Positions 8,901-15,034 of a stretch of 20,107 bases of DNA are shown here, piece by piece. This stretch comes from a virus. The first letter of the stretch is position 1. Every line of letters starts with the position of its first letter. The notes under the pieces were generated by a model that worked only from the letters and a program-made list of their open reading frames with translations, was not told where the DNA came from and did not search any database. The position numbers were made by a program, and so were the translations under genes. The DNA lies in the IMG/VR virus record IMGVR_UViG_3300033571_002347, positions 1 through 20,107 of that record. The stretch is one strand, 5' to 3'.

Positions 8901-9647
8901 GGTGGGGGTGCTGGCGGCCAAACAACATTAACTATTGGCGGAACAACATATCGTGCAAATGGCGGTAGTGGTGGCACTGCTACTGCTGGCCCTTCTTTTG
9001 CTGGTTCTACTGGCGGTGCTGGTGGTCTAGCTCAATCTATAACTGGAATACTTACAGCTGCTTTTGCTGGTGGTACTGGTGGCGCGGGTTCTACTTCATC
9101 AACTAATACTTTCCACTCATCAGGCGGTGGCGGTGCGGGTGCTGGTGGCCCAAATGGTATTGGTGGTAACGGTGGTACAGGTAGCGGAGGTAGTAACATT
9201 TCTGCCATAGCTGGCGGTGGTGGCGGTGGTAATGGTGGCGGCACTGCTGGTGGTAATGCAGTATCTGGCACATCTGGCGCTGGCGGAAATAACTCGTTTG
9301 GAATAGGTGGTGCTCCTGCAACCCCATCTAGCGGCACTCCTACATCTGGGTTCTCAGGTGGTGGTGGTAGCGGTGGAACTGGCAACGGCTCAAGATTGCC
9401 TGGAAGTGGTGGTGCTGGCGCTGATATTTTAGGTGCCGTTGGTGGTGGCGGTGGTTCTGGTGGTAGAAGTTACAGCCAAAATAATACAGCTTCTGCTGGA
9501 CTTTATGGTGGTGGTGGTGGCGGTGCAGGTGGCATTGGTGGATCATCTCCAGTCGTATATAACGGTGGCGCTGGCGCGCAAGGCGTGATTATTGTAACAT
9601 GGACTATAGCAGCAGGTGCTACAAGTAACTATTTCCTACTATTTTAG
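5931..9647 (+). CDS. Chimeric adhesin with glycine-rich C-terminal domain (1238 aa)
   Basis: Residues 1-197 form a beta-rich domain of a kind recurrent in phage adhesins (PAGYAAGDVFFVFYTG, PAGWTALIEQGTGRFLSVYY, VAYRGV). Two modules follow that open with a YW...NW signature: CYWVGGTGNWTDASKWS at residues 202-218 and VYWNLAGTQNWSSTGW at 562-577. Each is followed by long Asn/Thr/Ser-rich strands that look like a parallel beta-helix. A run of seven Asn lies at 885-891. Residues about 928-1222 are dominated by GGxGG runs and probably fold as packed polyglycine helices, as in phage receptor-binding tips such as the S16 gp38 adhesin; the family link is inferred. The end (GGAGAQGVIIVTWT) is the usual close of this domain. 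It is likely a receptor-binding protein. Confidence 0.8.
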   Translation: MAMSFVAAGAFATGTSPVVPVPAGYAAGDVFFVFYTGQVATTAPAGWTALIEQGTGRFLSVYYRKATSSESSVTFTTATDATVRAVMVAYRGVASFTPTAVSSIRTGSSTTAQTPSFAHNSPGGEYPWMISAFVTDDTNANSFTTPASTTLRASANTTTAINGMLIVDATTPFTTYASISSTLSSTNPWATVVIGLYPQRDCYWVGGTGNWTDASKWSISSGGPGGYGAPSGFNTFNSDTTTIDSNSGTGTITATVTNTVIYAPVFTVSATQALNLNIVFGAGTFGEFNAYSNATFPSSGSFTITASGYLTPNNNNPRGGIVVSGTLTANNTVLPVLNVAGTCTLGSNLTVNGPIYHIYGTFDTSSSGNYTVSATQYFSNNNSSSKTLNLNASTVNLSRNYVSSFEEAPFYVTFSGGYTLNAGTSTVNFTGTSPYIFSTGVGPLTFYNIAFTNTAITNIFINSSSMTVNNLTVTSRASDGIILLNPANTTVNGTLTLGSANSPTKRIFVQGGGSLSAASIAALSDVDFRFVTAAGASSPWSGTRLGNALNNTNITFDAGKTVYWNLAGTQNWSSTGWATTNNGTPAANNFPLAQDTAVFTEAGAAGTITWDADWNVGTIQMADGVSNRTTAFTIDGTNTVSSYGSINFFSGLNYSNTGSINFRGSGVTQNINFAGKTIGSFSVSASGGSVILQNDIISSGSGSLSSGTFNANGYDVTCTAFFGSGSTTKTLTMGSGTWTLSGTGTVWDLGANLTFNVNTANIALSDTSTTSRTFAGGGLTYNNLNIGGTTGTSVLTISGANTFNTLSSSKTVAHTVEFAANQTIVNWSISGSAGNLVTVDSSVAGTQRNIVITNKTTSIDYLAVQDINGTNINPITFWVGANSTNNNNNNNVAFADGATNEAYVITSGTSWTAPAGFNAANNFIYLIGAGGGGAGSAHATTIYRAGGAGGGGGAYTRLTNAPLTPSTSYTIAIGAGGTSGIGNTGTTAASGGGAGGQTTLTIGGTTYRANGGSGGTATAGPSFAGSTGGAGGLAQSITGILTAAFAGGTGGAGSTSSTNTFHSSGGGGAGAGGPNGIGGNGGTGSGGSNISAIAGGGGGGNGGGTAGGNAVSGTSGAGGNNSFGIGGAPATPSSGTPTSGFSGGGGSGGTGNGSRLPGSGGAGADILGAVGGGGGSGGRSYSQNNTASAGLYGGGGGGAGGIGGSSPVVYNGGAGAQGVIIVTWTIAAGATSNYFLLF
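8712..9600 (+). repeat. Glycine-rich low-complexity coding tract
   Basis: The reading frame is full of GGT, GGC and GGA codons that give GGGGAG, GGAGG and GGTGG blocks, over about 295 residues. The tract is noticeably G-rich compared with its AT-rich surroundings. Its reverse strand therefore shows long proline-rich open frames, which are artefacts. Confidence 0.85.
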
Positions 9648-9655
9648 TAGAGGAA
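9632..9655 (+). other. Hairpin spanning the adhesin stop codon (possible weak terminator)
   Basis: CTACT at 9636-9640 pairs perfectly with AGTAG at 9646-9650 around a five-base loop. The stem extends outward to TTTC/GGAA-type pairs with one bulged A and one G-U pair. It has no following run of T, so a classic intrinsic terminator is not supported. It sits exactly at the boundary between adhesin and lysis genes and could stabilise or attenuate the transcript. Confidence 0.35.
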
Positions 9656-9710
9656 AATTGTCAAAAGTTAAGTTATACTTGGGACGCTTTTTAACACATA
9701 AAGGAAGATT

Positions 9711-9875
9711 ATGAACAACAAATTAGAACTATCACTAGACTTAGCAAACAAGATTACAGGGTATTTAGGTACTAGACCCTATCAAGAAGTTTTTCATTTA
9801 ATCACAGCTCTACAAGAGGCTGCTAAAGAACAAGGATTAGTAGCTCCTCAAGAAGAGACTAAAGAAGAAGAATAA
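9711..9875 (+). CDS. Small conserved phage protein (54 aa), function unknown
   Basis: A strong ribosome site (AAAGGA, five bases before ATG) precedes this gene. It opens NNKLELSLDLANKITGYLGT, continues with a helix containing RPYQEVFHLITALQEAA, and ends in an acidic KEEE tail. Similar very small proteins with an 'L-x-L...YLGT-P-Y-E-V..LI.AL' pattern occur ahead of lysis genes in many phages; I do not know a function. It has no membrane segment and is probably two helices. It is the first gene after the 63-base gap, and its stop overlaps a following ATG (TAATG). Confidence 0.75.
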   Translation: MNNKLELSLDLANKITGYLGTRPYQEVFHLITALQEAAKEQGLVAPQEETKEEE

Positions 9876-9937
9876 TGTCGGAAGAAAGCAAGATTATTCC
9901 GATCAGAAATTTGAACAACGGAAGAACAAGGAAATAG
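9875..9937 (+). CDS. Possible 20-codon mini-ORF between two lysis-region genes
   Basis: The ATG overlaps the previous stop, as at real gene junctions here, and the frame runs 20 codons (MSEESKIIPI...) to TAG two bases before the next ATG. A TCGGAA...TTCCGA inverted repeat lies inside it. It may only serve to carry ribosomes to the next gene. No homology is recognised, and it could be spacer sequence. Confidence 0.25.
   Translation: MSEESKIIPIRNLNNGRTRK
9878..9902 (+). repeat. Inverted repeat TCGGAA / TTCCGA
   Basis: Arms at 9878-9883 and 9897-9902 are perfect six-base complements around a 13-base loop. The element is short and may be chance or a weak RNA hairpin between the two 54-aa genes. 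Confidence 0.35.
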
Positions 9938-9939
9938 AT

Positions 9940-10104
9940 ATGTCGGGCCCAGTAGAAAAAGTTGATCATCGTCTAAGTACGCATGAAGAAGTTTGTGCAT
10001 TACGTTATGAGGCGATCAATGCTCGTCTTAAAAGATTAGAAAGTATTCTTATGGCTTCTGCTGGCGCCATCATCATTTTATTATTAAGTATTGTGTTGAA
10101 ATAA
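9940..10104 (+). CDS. Small coiled-coil plus single-TM lysis-region protein (54 aa)
   Basis: AAGGAA six bases upstream supports this start. Residues 1-36 are polar and helical (VEKVDHRLSTHEEVCALRYE and then RLKRLE). Residues about 37-53 are a strongly hydrophobic helix (ILMASAGAIIILLLSIVL) ending in Lys. This layout recalls XhlA/hemolysin-like small membrane proteins and other accessory lysis proteins that sit just before a holin. The gene ends one base before the holin ATG, so a role as antiholin, holin partner or membrane-anchored regulator is plausible. No lipobox or spanin-type signal is seen. Confidence 0.75.
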   Translation: MSGPVEKVDHRLSTHEEVCALRYEAINARLKRLESILMASAGAIIILLLSIVLK

Positions 10105-10105
10105 T

Positions 10106-10471
10106 ATGGATCCAATAACTATGTTAACAGCTTTTGCTCCAGTTGTAGTTGACTTGGGCAAATCTATTATTAATAAATTTATAGCACCTGATCAATTTAA
10201 ACCTGCCACGATTGAACAATATGTCAAGATGAAACAAATTGACCTAGACTTTTTTAAGGTCATGAATGAAGCTGGTGGTGGTAATCCATCATATCCATGG
10301 GTAGAAGCTGTGATAAGGCTCATGCGCCCTACAATAGGCTTTCTTGTACTTTCTACATGGGTCATTATGCATCTTAATGGTACAGCAACACACGAAGTAG
10401 ATAATTTTGCAAGTGCAGTTGGTTTCTATTTATTTGGCGAACGCTCATTGATGCACATTAAAAAGAAATGA
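10106..10471 (+). CDS. Holin, 3-TM superfamily
   Basis: This 121-aa protein has a hydrophobic N-terminus (about 2-23), a polar middle with KMKQIDLDFFKVMNEA, and two strong membrane helices: about 65-90, around PWVEAVIRLMRPTIGFLVL, and about 97-113, around FASAVGFYLFGER. It ends in KKK. The W-V-x-A...RP...T pattern and the closing F-x-L-F-G-[ED]-R are typical of the 'holin of 3TMs' family. It would open the inner membrane to the endolysin. The ATG follows the previous stop by one base, and its TGA overlaps the endolysin ATG (ATGA), giving the classical holin-endolysin order. Confidence 0.8.
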   Translation: MDPITMLTAFAPVVVDLGKSIINKFIAPDQFKPATIEQYVKMKQIDLDFFKVMNEAGGGNPSYPWVEAVIRLMRPTIGFLVLSTWVIMHLNGTATHEVDNFASAVGFYLFGERSLMHIKKK

Positions 10472-10902
10472 AGCTAAGCCCAAACTTTACTTTAAAGGAG
10501 TTAACAGACAGTGAAATTGCAGAACGCAAAGGATTGGATAACACGCCAAGTGAAGAAGTTAAAGCAAATCTTGTTAGACTTGCTCGCTTCCTTGAAGAAG
10601 TAAGAAAATTATTAGGAAGACCTATTATAGTTAATTCTGCATATAGGTCTTTAGAAGTAAATAAAGCTGTAGGTGGTAAGCCTACGTCACAACATGTATT
10701 AGGATGCGCCGCAGATATTAGAGTGCCTGGCATGACACCTAATGACATAGTAAAAGAAATTTTAAAAAGCAACATTGAATATGACCAAGTGATCAGAGAG
10801 TTTGATTCTTGGGTGCATATTTCAATACCAAGAAATTTTGCAGATAAGCCAAGAAAAATGGCTTTAATTATTGATAAATCTGGAACGAGGAATTTTGTAT
10901 GA
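10468..10902 (+). CDS. Endolysin, peptidase M15 (zinc D-Ala-D-Ala carboxypeptidase-like)
   Basis: This 144-aa protein opens NFTLKELTDSEIA, as usual for the M15A-type endolysin fold. The core NSAYRSLEVNKAVGGKPTSQ precedes the zinc site: H76 (in SQH), D83 (in AADI) and H117 (in WVHIS), with E111 nearby as a probable catalytic acid. It would cleave peptide cross-links in host peptidoglycan. No signal peptide or separate cell-wall-binding domain is present, so it needs the upstream holin. The length is normal for single-domain phage M15 enzymes. Both ends are ATGA overlaps. Confidence 0.9.
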   Translation: MKLSPNFTLKELTDSEIAERKGLDNTPSEEVKANLVRLARFLEEVRKLLGRPIIVNSAYRSLEVNKAVGGKPTSQHVLGCAADIRVPGMTPNDIVKEILKSNIEYDQVIREFDSWVHISIPRNFADKPRKMALIIDKSGTRNFV

Positions 10903-11534
10903 CAGTCGCAGCAGTAATGACATATGACAGTTTAGTTGAAAACATTCAATCATACTTAGAGCGTACAGACACAGCTACATTAAGTAAGATACCTCTTTTC
11001 ATTATGTTAGCAGAGCAAGTCATTGCTTCTCAAATTAAGTTTTTAGGTAACTTAACAGTTGTTGAATCAAACATGACTGCTAGTAACCCTATCATCAATA
11101 AACCAGTTCGCTGGCACAAAACAGTTTCAATGAACGTTACAATCGATGGTGTTAAGCAGCCTGTATTGCTTCGCAAATATGAATACTTAAGAGAATATTG
11201 GCCAGATCAATCACAAACAGATGTACCTAAATTTTACTGTGATTACGATTACGAAAACTGGTTAGTAGCTCCTACACCAGCAGATAACTTTGATTTTGAA
11301 GTGTTGTATTACGAACGTGTACAGCCACTAGATTCATCCAATCAAACTAACTGGTTCACTCAATACGCACCACAAGCTTTGCTTTACGGTTCTTTATTAC
11401 AAGCTATGCCATTCCTTAAGAACGATGAGCGTACACCTATTTGGCAAGCACAATATCAAGCTATCATGCAAACACTTAAAGCTGAAGATGTTCAACGTAT
11501 CGGTGATCGTCAAGCCACTGTATTGGATACTTAA
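10899..11534 (+). CDS. Tail adaptor protein (SU10/P22 gp4-like)
   Basis: This 211-aa protein opens with MTYDSLVENIQSYLERTDTA (residues 7-26) and continues with IPLFIMLAEQ. It then has W-H-K-T-x-S-M-N, RKYEYLREYWPDQSQTD, a DYDYENWLVAPTPADNF strand, VLYYERVQPLD, NQTNWFTQYAP and AMPFLKNDER. These motifs fit the phage adaptor family that docks between portal and nozzle in SU10-like podoviruses (P22 gp4 and T7 gp11 are functional analogues). The order adaptor, fibre, nozzle supports this. The family call is from recalled motifs, not from a search. ATG at 10899 overlaps the endolysin stop; a second in-frame ATG at 10917 could be an alternative start. Confidence 0.8.
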   Translation: MTVAAVMTYDSLVENIQSYLERTDTATLSKIPLFIMLAEQVIASQIKFLGNLTVVESNMTASNPIINKPVRWHKTVSMNVTIDGVKQPVLLRKYEYLREYWPDQSQTDVPKFYCDYDYENWLVAPTPADNFDFEVLYYERVQPLDSSNQTNWFTQYAPQALLYGSLLQAMPFLKNDERTPIWQAQYQAIMQTLKAEDVQRIGDRQATVLDT

Positions 11535-12769
11535 TGCCATCATATATCTCACCGTTTACTGGAGACGTAATACAGGCAACTGATGTAAGCTACGCGGCTT
11601 ATACGCTTACAACAAATCTCCAACTTGACTGGCCTTCAAATACTATACCGCCAGAAAGTCCAGCTGCACGTATTATGGATATCACACCAGGTGCTGGCTA
11701 CTTAGCTATGCCGCCTGCAAATCAGGTATCAGTAGGTCAAGATGCATTAATTCGTAACTTAGGTGGATCATCATTTAACGTTAGAAACTACACTGGCGGA
11801 ACTATTGTTTCTGTTGCTGCAGGCAAATCAGTTTATATTTATGTCACAGACAACAGCACTACAACTGGCACTTGGGGAGTTATTGATTTTGGTGCGGGCA
11901 CATCAGGCGGAACTGCATCAGAACTTGCAGGCCTTGGTTTACTTGCCATATCAACTACACTTAATCAAGCACATCCAGTAGACACATTCCTTACTGGCTA
12001 TACATTTGTAGCAGCAGATCGCGCACAAAATAAATTGTGGACTGGTGGATCTGGTACAGTCAACTTACCTCTTGCATCTACTCTAGGCGACAATTGGTTT
12101 AGTATTTTAAAAAACAATGGCACTGGTACATTAACAATAAATGTAGCTTCACCAGATACCATTGACTTGCAAGTTAGCAAAACAGTTAACCCTGACGAGT
12201 CAGCATTCATTATGTGCGATGGCACACAATACTTTACTGTAGGCTACGGACAAAGCCCTAACTTCTTATTTACAGCACTTGTTAAATCAGTATCAACTGG
12301 CACCGTTGTTTTAACTACTCAAGAAGCTACATCTGTTATTCAAGAATATGTTGGCAATCTTACAGGTAACGTTACCGTTGTATACCCGCCTGTAGTAGCG
12401 TTTTATGTTATTAGTAATCAAACTACAGACAATGGTTTTTCTTTAACTATTACAACAGCAACTCCTGGTGGTGCTACAGTAGCTATTCCAGTAGGCCAAC
12501 AAGCAACAGTTATTACTGACGGTGTAAATTTTTATAACGCTAACACAGTGCAAGCTGGCGGATCAACATCTCAGCTTGTAGATGGAAGCCAAAGTGTTCC
12601 GTCATTAAGTTTTATTAACGAGCCATCAACTGGTATGTATAGACCAGGCGCAACTAATATTGGATTTACAGTGATTGGTAGTGAAGTGTTAAATATTGAC
12701 ACCAATGGCATTCAAGTCACTGGCACAGGAAATTTTGATGGTGGCATTTCAGGTGGAGACTTTAATTGA
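11534..12769 (+). CDS. Fibre-like tail protein beside the nozzle (411 aa)
   Basis: The N-terminal 120 residues (SPFTGDVIQATDVSYAAYTL, PAARIMDITPGAG, LAMPPANQVSVGQDALIRNL) match a domain widely found right after the adaptor gene in uncultured podovirus-like phages. The middle is Thr/Gly-rich beta structure (NKLWTGGSGTVNLP, SAFIMCDGTQYF). The C-terminal 70 residues (SLSFINEPSTGMYRPG, then a GFTVIGSEVLNIDTNG-type stretch) resemble fibre tip-proximal segments. The end is GGISGGDFN, nearly the same as the end of the large fibre. It may be a fibre or plug attached to the nozzle. It is coupled to both neighbours: the start overlaps by one base, and the stop overlaps the TTG start of the nozzle. Confidence 0.65.
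   Translation: MPSYISPFTGDVIQATDVSYAAYTLTTNLQLDWPSNTIPPESPAARIMDITPGAGYLAMPPANQVSVGQDALIRNLGGSSFNVRNYTGGTIVSVAAGKSVYIYVTDNSTTTGTWGVIDFGAGTSGGTASELAGLGLLAISTTLNQAHPVDTFLTGYTFVAADRAQNKLWTGGSGTVNLPLASTLGDNWFSILKNNGTGTLTINVASPDTIDLQVSKTVNPDESAFIMCDGTQYFTVGYGQSPNFLFTALVKSVSTGTVVLTTQEATSVIQEYVGNLTGNVTVVYPPVVAFYVISNQTTDNGFSLTITTATPGGATVAIPVGQQATVITDGVNFYNANTVQAGGSTSQLVDGSQSVPSLSFINEPSTGMYRPGATNIGFTVIGSEVLNIDTNGIQVTGTGNFDGGISGGDFN
12755..12768 (+). promoter_or_regulatory. Ribosome site GGAG and TTG start for the nozzle gene
   Basis: GGAG at 12755-12758 is seven bases before TTG at 12766-12768. The TTG shares bases with the stop TGA of the upstream gene, mirroring the ATGA overlaps elsewhere in the window. 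The next in-frame ATG is about 110 codons downstream, so TTG is the likely start. Confidence 0.65.
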
Positions 12770-14784
12770 CAAGAAAAGTTTTTGCACTTGATACCCAGCC
12801 TGGCATTCAAAGAGATGGTACGCTAACCGACAAAATTTATTATGAAGATGGTCGTTGGGTAAGATTTCAACGTGGTCGTCCAAGAAAAATTTTAGGCTTC
12901 CGTGAAATTACTGCATCTTTAGCAGGCCCTAGCCGCGGTATATTTCTTGATCCTAATGACGGATTTAATAACATTTTTAGTGGATACAATGATGGACTTC
13001 AAGTTGTAGCTATTAACGATGTTGGTATTGGCTCTGGGATATTAGATTTTACCTTAACTGGATTTACTCCAAACAATAATAATCTTTGGCAGATGGATTC
13101 AGAGTTTGATTCAGGCGGAACAAATCAACAAACACTAGTAGCACATCCTGGACAAAATTTAGCAAAAATTGATAACACAGTAGATACACGTGTATTAGGT
13201 GGTGATATTAACGGAACTTCCTTATCTCCTATTGGAGTATTTACAGCAGCTGGATCAACTAATACAACAACTACAATTACACTTGGCGCAATCAATCCTC
13301 TTGTAGGCCCTGGTCAGTTAGTCACTGACTCTGGAGGAAATATACCTCCTGGAACCACAGTCGTATCTGTAACAGGAACATCTGTTGTTATATCAGCCGC
13401 AGCCACAGGAACAACAGTAAGTAATACATTTACTTTTGATAACGAAATATCAGTATCAGGCGGTGTAGTAGTTTTACATCCCTATACATTTGTATACGGT
13501 AATAATGGCCTTATAAAAAATTGTGCTGCAGGAAATCTTGATGACTGGGTTTCAGCAGACGCCAACGAAACAAACGTATCAGCTACAAAAATAGTCAAGG
13601 GACTTCCTGTTCGAGGCGGTTCTAATGCTCCTTCAGGTCTCTTCTGGTCTCTTGACTCCCTTATTCGCGTATCTTATGCGCCTACTACAATTACAGCTGG
13701 TAACACTGCAACTACGTTCTTTTGGCGATACGATATCATATCATCTCAATCATCTATTCTCTCATCATCATCAGTGATCGAGTATGACGGTATTTACTAC
13801 TGGTGTGGCGTTGATAGATTCTTGCTATACAACGGTGTTGTAAAAGAAATTCCAAATACATTTAATCAAAACTATTTCTTTGATAACCTTAATTACGCAC
13901 AACGTCAAAAAGTTTATGCAACAAAAGTTTCTCGTTACGGAGAAATTTGGTGGTTCTATCCACGCGGCAACTCTACAGAATGCAATGACGTAATTATTTA
14001 TAACGTTCGTGAAAACGTTTGGTATGACGCTGGACAAGCTTTAGGTGCAAGACGATCAGCTGGTTACTTCTCTCAAGTTTTCCCTTACCCAATTAATGCG
14101 AGCTGGGAAATTAATGCAACTGGTGGTGTTAACGCATTTAATATTGTAGACGCTGGCTCTGGATATACAGACGGAGTTTACCCATACGAAGTGTTAGAAA
14201 ACAATGATGGAAACGTTACAGCAATTGCTACAATTACAGTAGCTGGTGGAATTGTAACTCAAGTAGTTATTACATCGCACGGTGTGGACTATTCAATTGG
14301 TGATATTTTAACTGCGCCTACGCTTCCTGGTGGAACTGACTTTGAAATTATAGTCACATCGCTGATGAGCTATGTATCTTTATTCCAACATGAAATTGGT
14401 ACAGATGCTATCTATACAGGCCCGTCAGGCGTTATTCAAACAGCCGTTCAAAGTTATTTTGAAACATCTAATTTGGGATGGGTATCAGGTGGGCCATCAC
14501 AACAATCTCCAGTGGGGGACAATTACTGGCTAAGACTAGAGCGTGTTGAGCCTGATTTTGTTATGACTGGCAATATGACTTTAACTGTAACAGGTAGACC
14601 ATTCGCCCAATCAGACGATCAAGCATCAAGCCCATATACGTTTAATCAAGACACATCAAAAATTGATATGCGTGAACAACGAAGAGAGCTAAGATTGAAG
14701 TTTGAAAGTAATGTACTTGGTGGTAACTATCAAACTGGTTACATCATGTTGAACGCAGATGTCGGTGACGTGAGACCTTACTAA
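12766..14784 (+). CDS. Tail nozzle / tail-tubular-B-like protein (672 aa)
   Basis: The opening (ALDTQPGIQRDGT, then YYEDGRWVRFQRGRPRKILGF) is the typical start of short-tail nozzle or packaged-DNA stabilisation proteins, functional counterparts of P22 gp10 and T7 gp12. Propeller-like strands follow, including SGLFWSLDSLIRVSY, SSVIEYDGIYYWCGVDRFLL and KVSRYGEIWWFYP. Two regions look inserted: about 160-225, which is Thr/Val-rich with PPGTTVVSVTGTSVVISAAA, and about 450-533, which has DAGSGYTDGVYPYEV and ATITVAGGIVTQVVITSHG. The end returns to family pattern (DNYWLRLERVEPDF, REQRRELRLKFESN, GGNYQTGYIMLNADVGD). The TTG start overlaps the previous stop. The protein would form the distal tail tube that gates DNA release. 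Confidence 0.75.
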   Translation: MTRKVFALDTQPGIQRDGTLTDKIYYEDGRWVRFQRGRPRKILGFREITASLAGPSRGIFLDPNDGFNNIFSGYNDGLQVVAINDVGIGSGILDFTLTGFTPNNNNLWQMDSEFDSGGTNQQTLVAHPGQNLAKIDNTVDTRVLGGDINGTSLSPIGVFTAAGSTNTTTTITLGAINPLVGPGQLVTDSGGNIPPGTTVVSVTGTSVVISAAATGTTVSNTFTFDNEISVSGGVVVLHPYTFVYGNNGLIKNCAAGNLDDWVSADANETNVSATKIVKGLPVRGGSNAPSGLFWSLDSLIRVSYAPTTITAGNTATTFFWRYDIISSQSSILSSSSVIEYDGIYYWCGVDRFLLYNGVVKEIPNTFNQNYFFDNLNYAQRQKVYATKVSRYGEIWWFYPRGNSTECNDVIIYNVRENVWYDAGQALGARRSAGYFSQVFPYPINASWEINATGGVNAFNIVDAGSGYTDGVYPYEVLENNDGNVTAIATITVAGGIVTQVVITSHGVDYSIGDILTAPTLPGGTDFEIIVTSLMSYVSLFQHEIGTDAIYTGPSGVIQTAVQSYFETSNLGWVSGGPSQQSPVGDNYWLRLERVEPDFVMTGNMTLTVTGRPFAQSDDQASSPYTFNQDTSKIDMREQRRELRLKFESNVLGGNYQTGYIMLNADVGDVRPY

Positions 14785-14785
14785 T

Positions 14786-15034
14786 ATGGCACTAGCAGTC
14801 ATATACGATCCAAGATTTCACACTTTTAATTCATGGGCGTGTCTTATGGTTGAAGCATATGGTGGTCAGCAATTAGCAATACCAGGCGATGAAGATGAGT
14901 GGAAAAATTGGGCGGTAGGGTTAAAAGCAATTGATATTTTTGCTAACGAGGGTATACCAGGCCCTTACATTTATGAAAACTGGCAAGACTGGGCTGAAGC
15001 TTTAGTTAATGCCGTAAACCAAAGGGTAGCATAA
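14786..15034 (+). CDS. Small conserved phage protein (82 aa), function unknown
   Basis: The start is one base after the nozzle stop and the stop overlaps the next ATG. The sequence is rich in Trp and acidic residues (FNSWACLMVEAYGGQQLAIP, DEDEWKNWAVGLKAIDIF, YENWQDWAEALVNAVNQRV), suggesting a compact three-helix fold. Proteins with this 'WA..L..I..F...G.P.P..Y..W..WA..L' rhythm occur after the nozzle in related uncultured phages, so a structural or tail-assembly role is plausible. No catalytic motif is seen. Confidence 0.75.
   Translation: MALAVIYDPRFHTFNSWACLMVEAYGGQQLAIPGDEDEWKNWAVGLKAIDIFANEGIPGPYIYENWQDWAEALVNAVNQRVA

Noticed and set aside
9032-9385. Reverse-strand proline-rich open frame of 117 codons
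   Set aside because: It is the mirror of the GGN-codon glycine tract on the plus strand, with no ribosome site; NCC codons simply lack stops.
626-9647. Diversity-generating retroelement target in the adhesins
   Set aside because: No reverse transcriptase gene or template repeat is in the window, and no variable repeat pair was seen at the gene ends.
9658-9679. TTGTCA and TATACT as a sigma-70 promoter
   Set aside because: The boxes are only 10 bases apart, and no other -35-like hexamer lies 16-18 bases before TATACT.
10899-11534. Duplicate of the partial gene at 2-256
   Set aside because: Both are connector-type proteins, but the visible parts share no clear alignable motif, so a paralogue claim is not supported.
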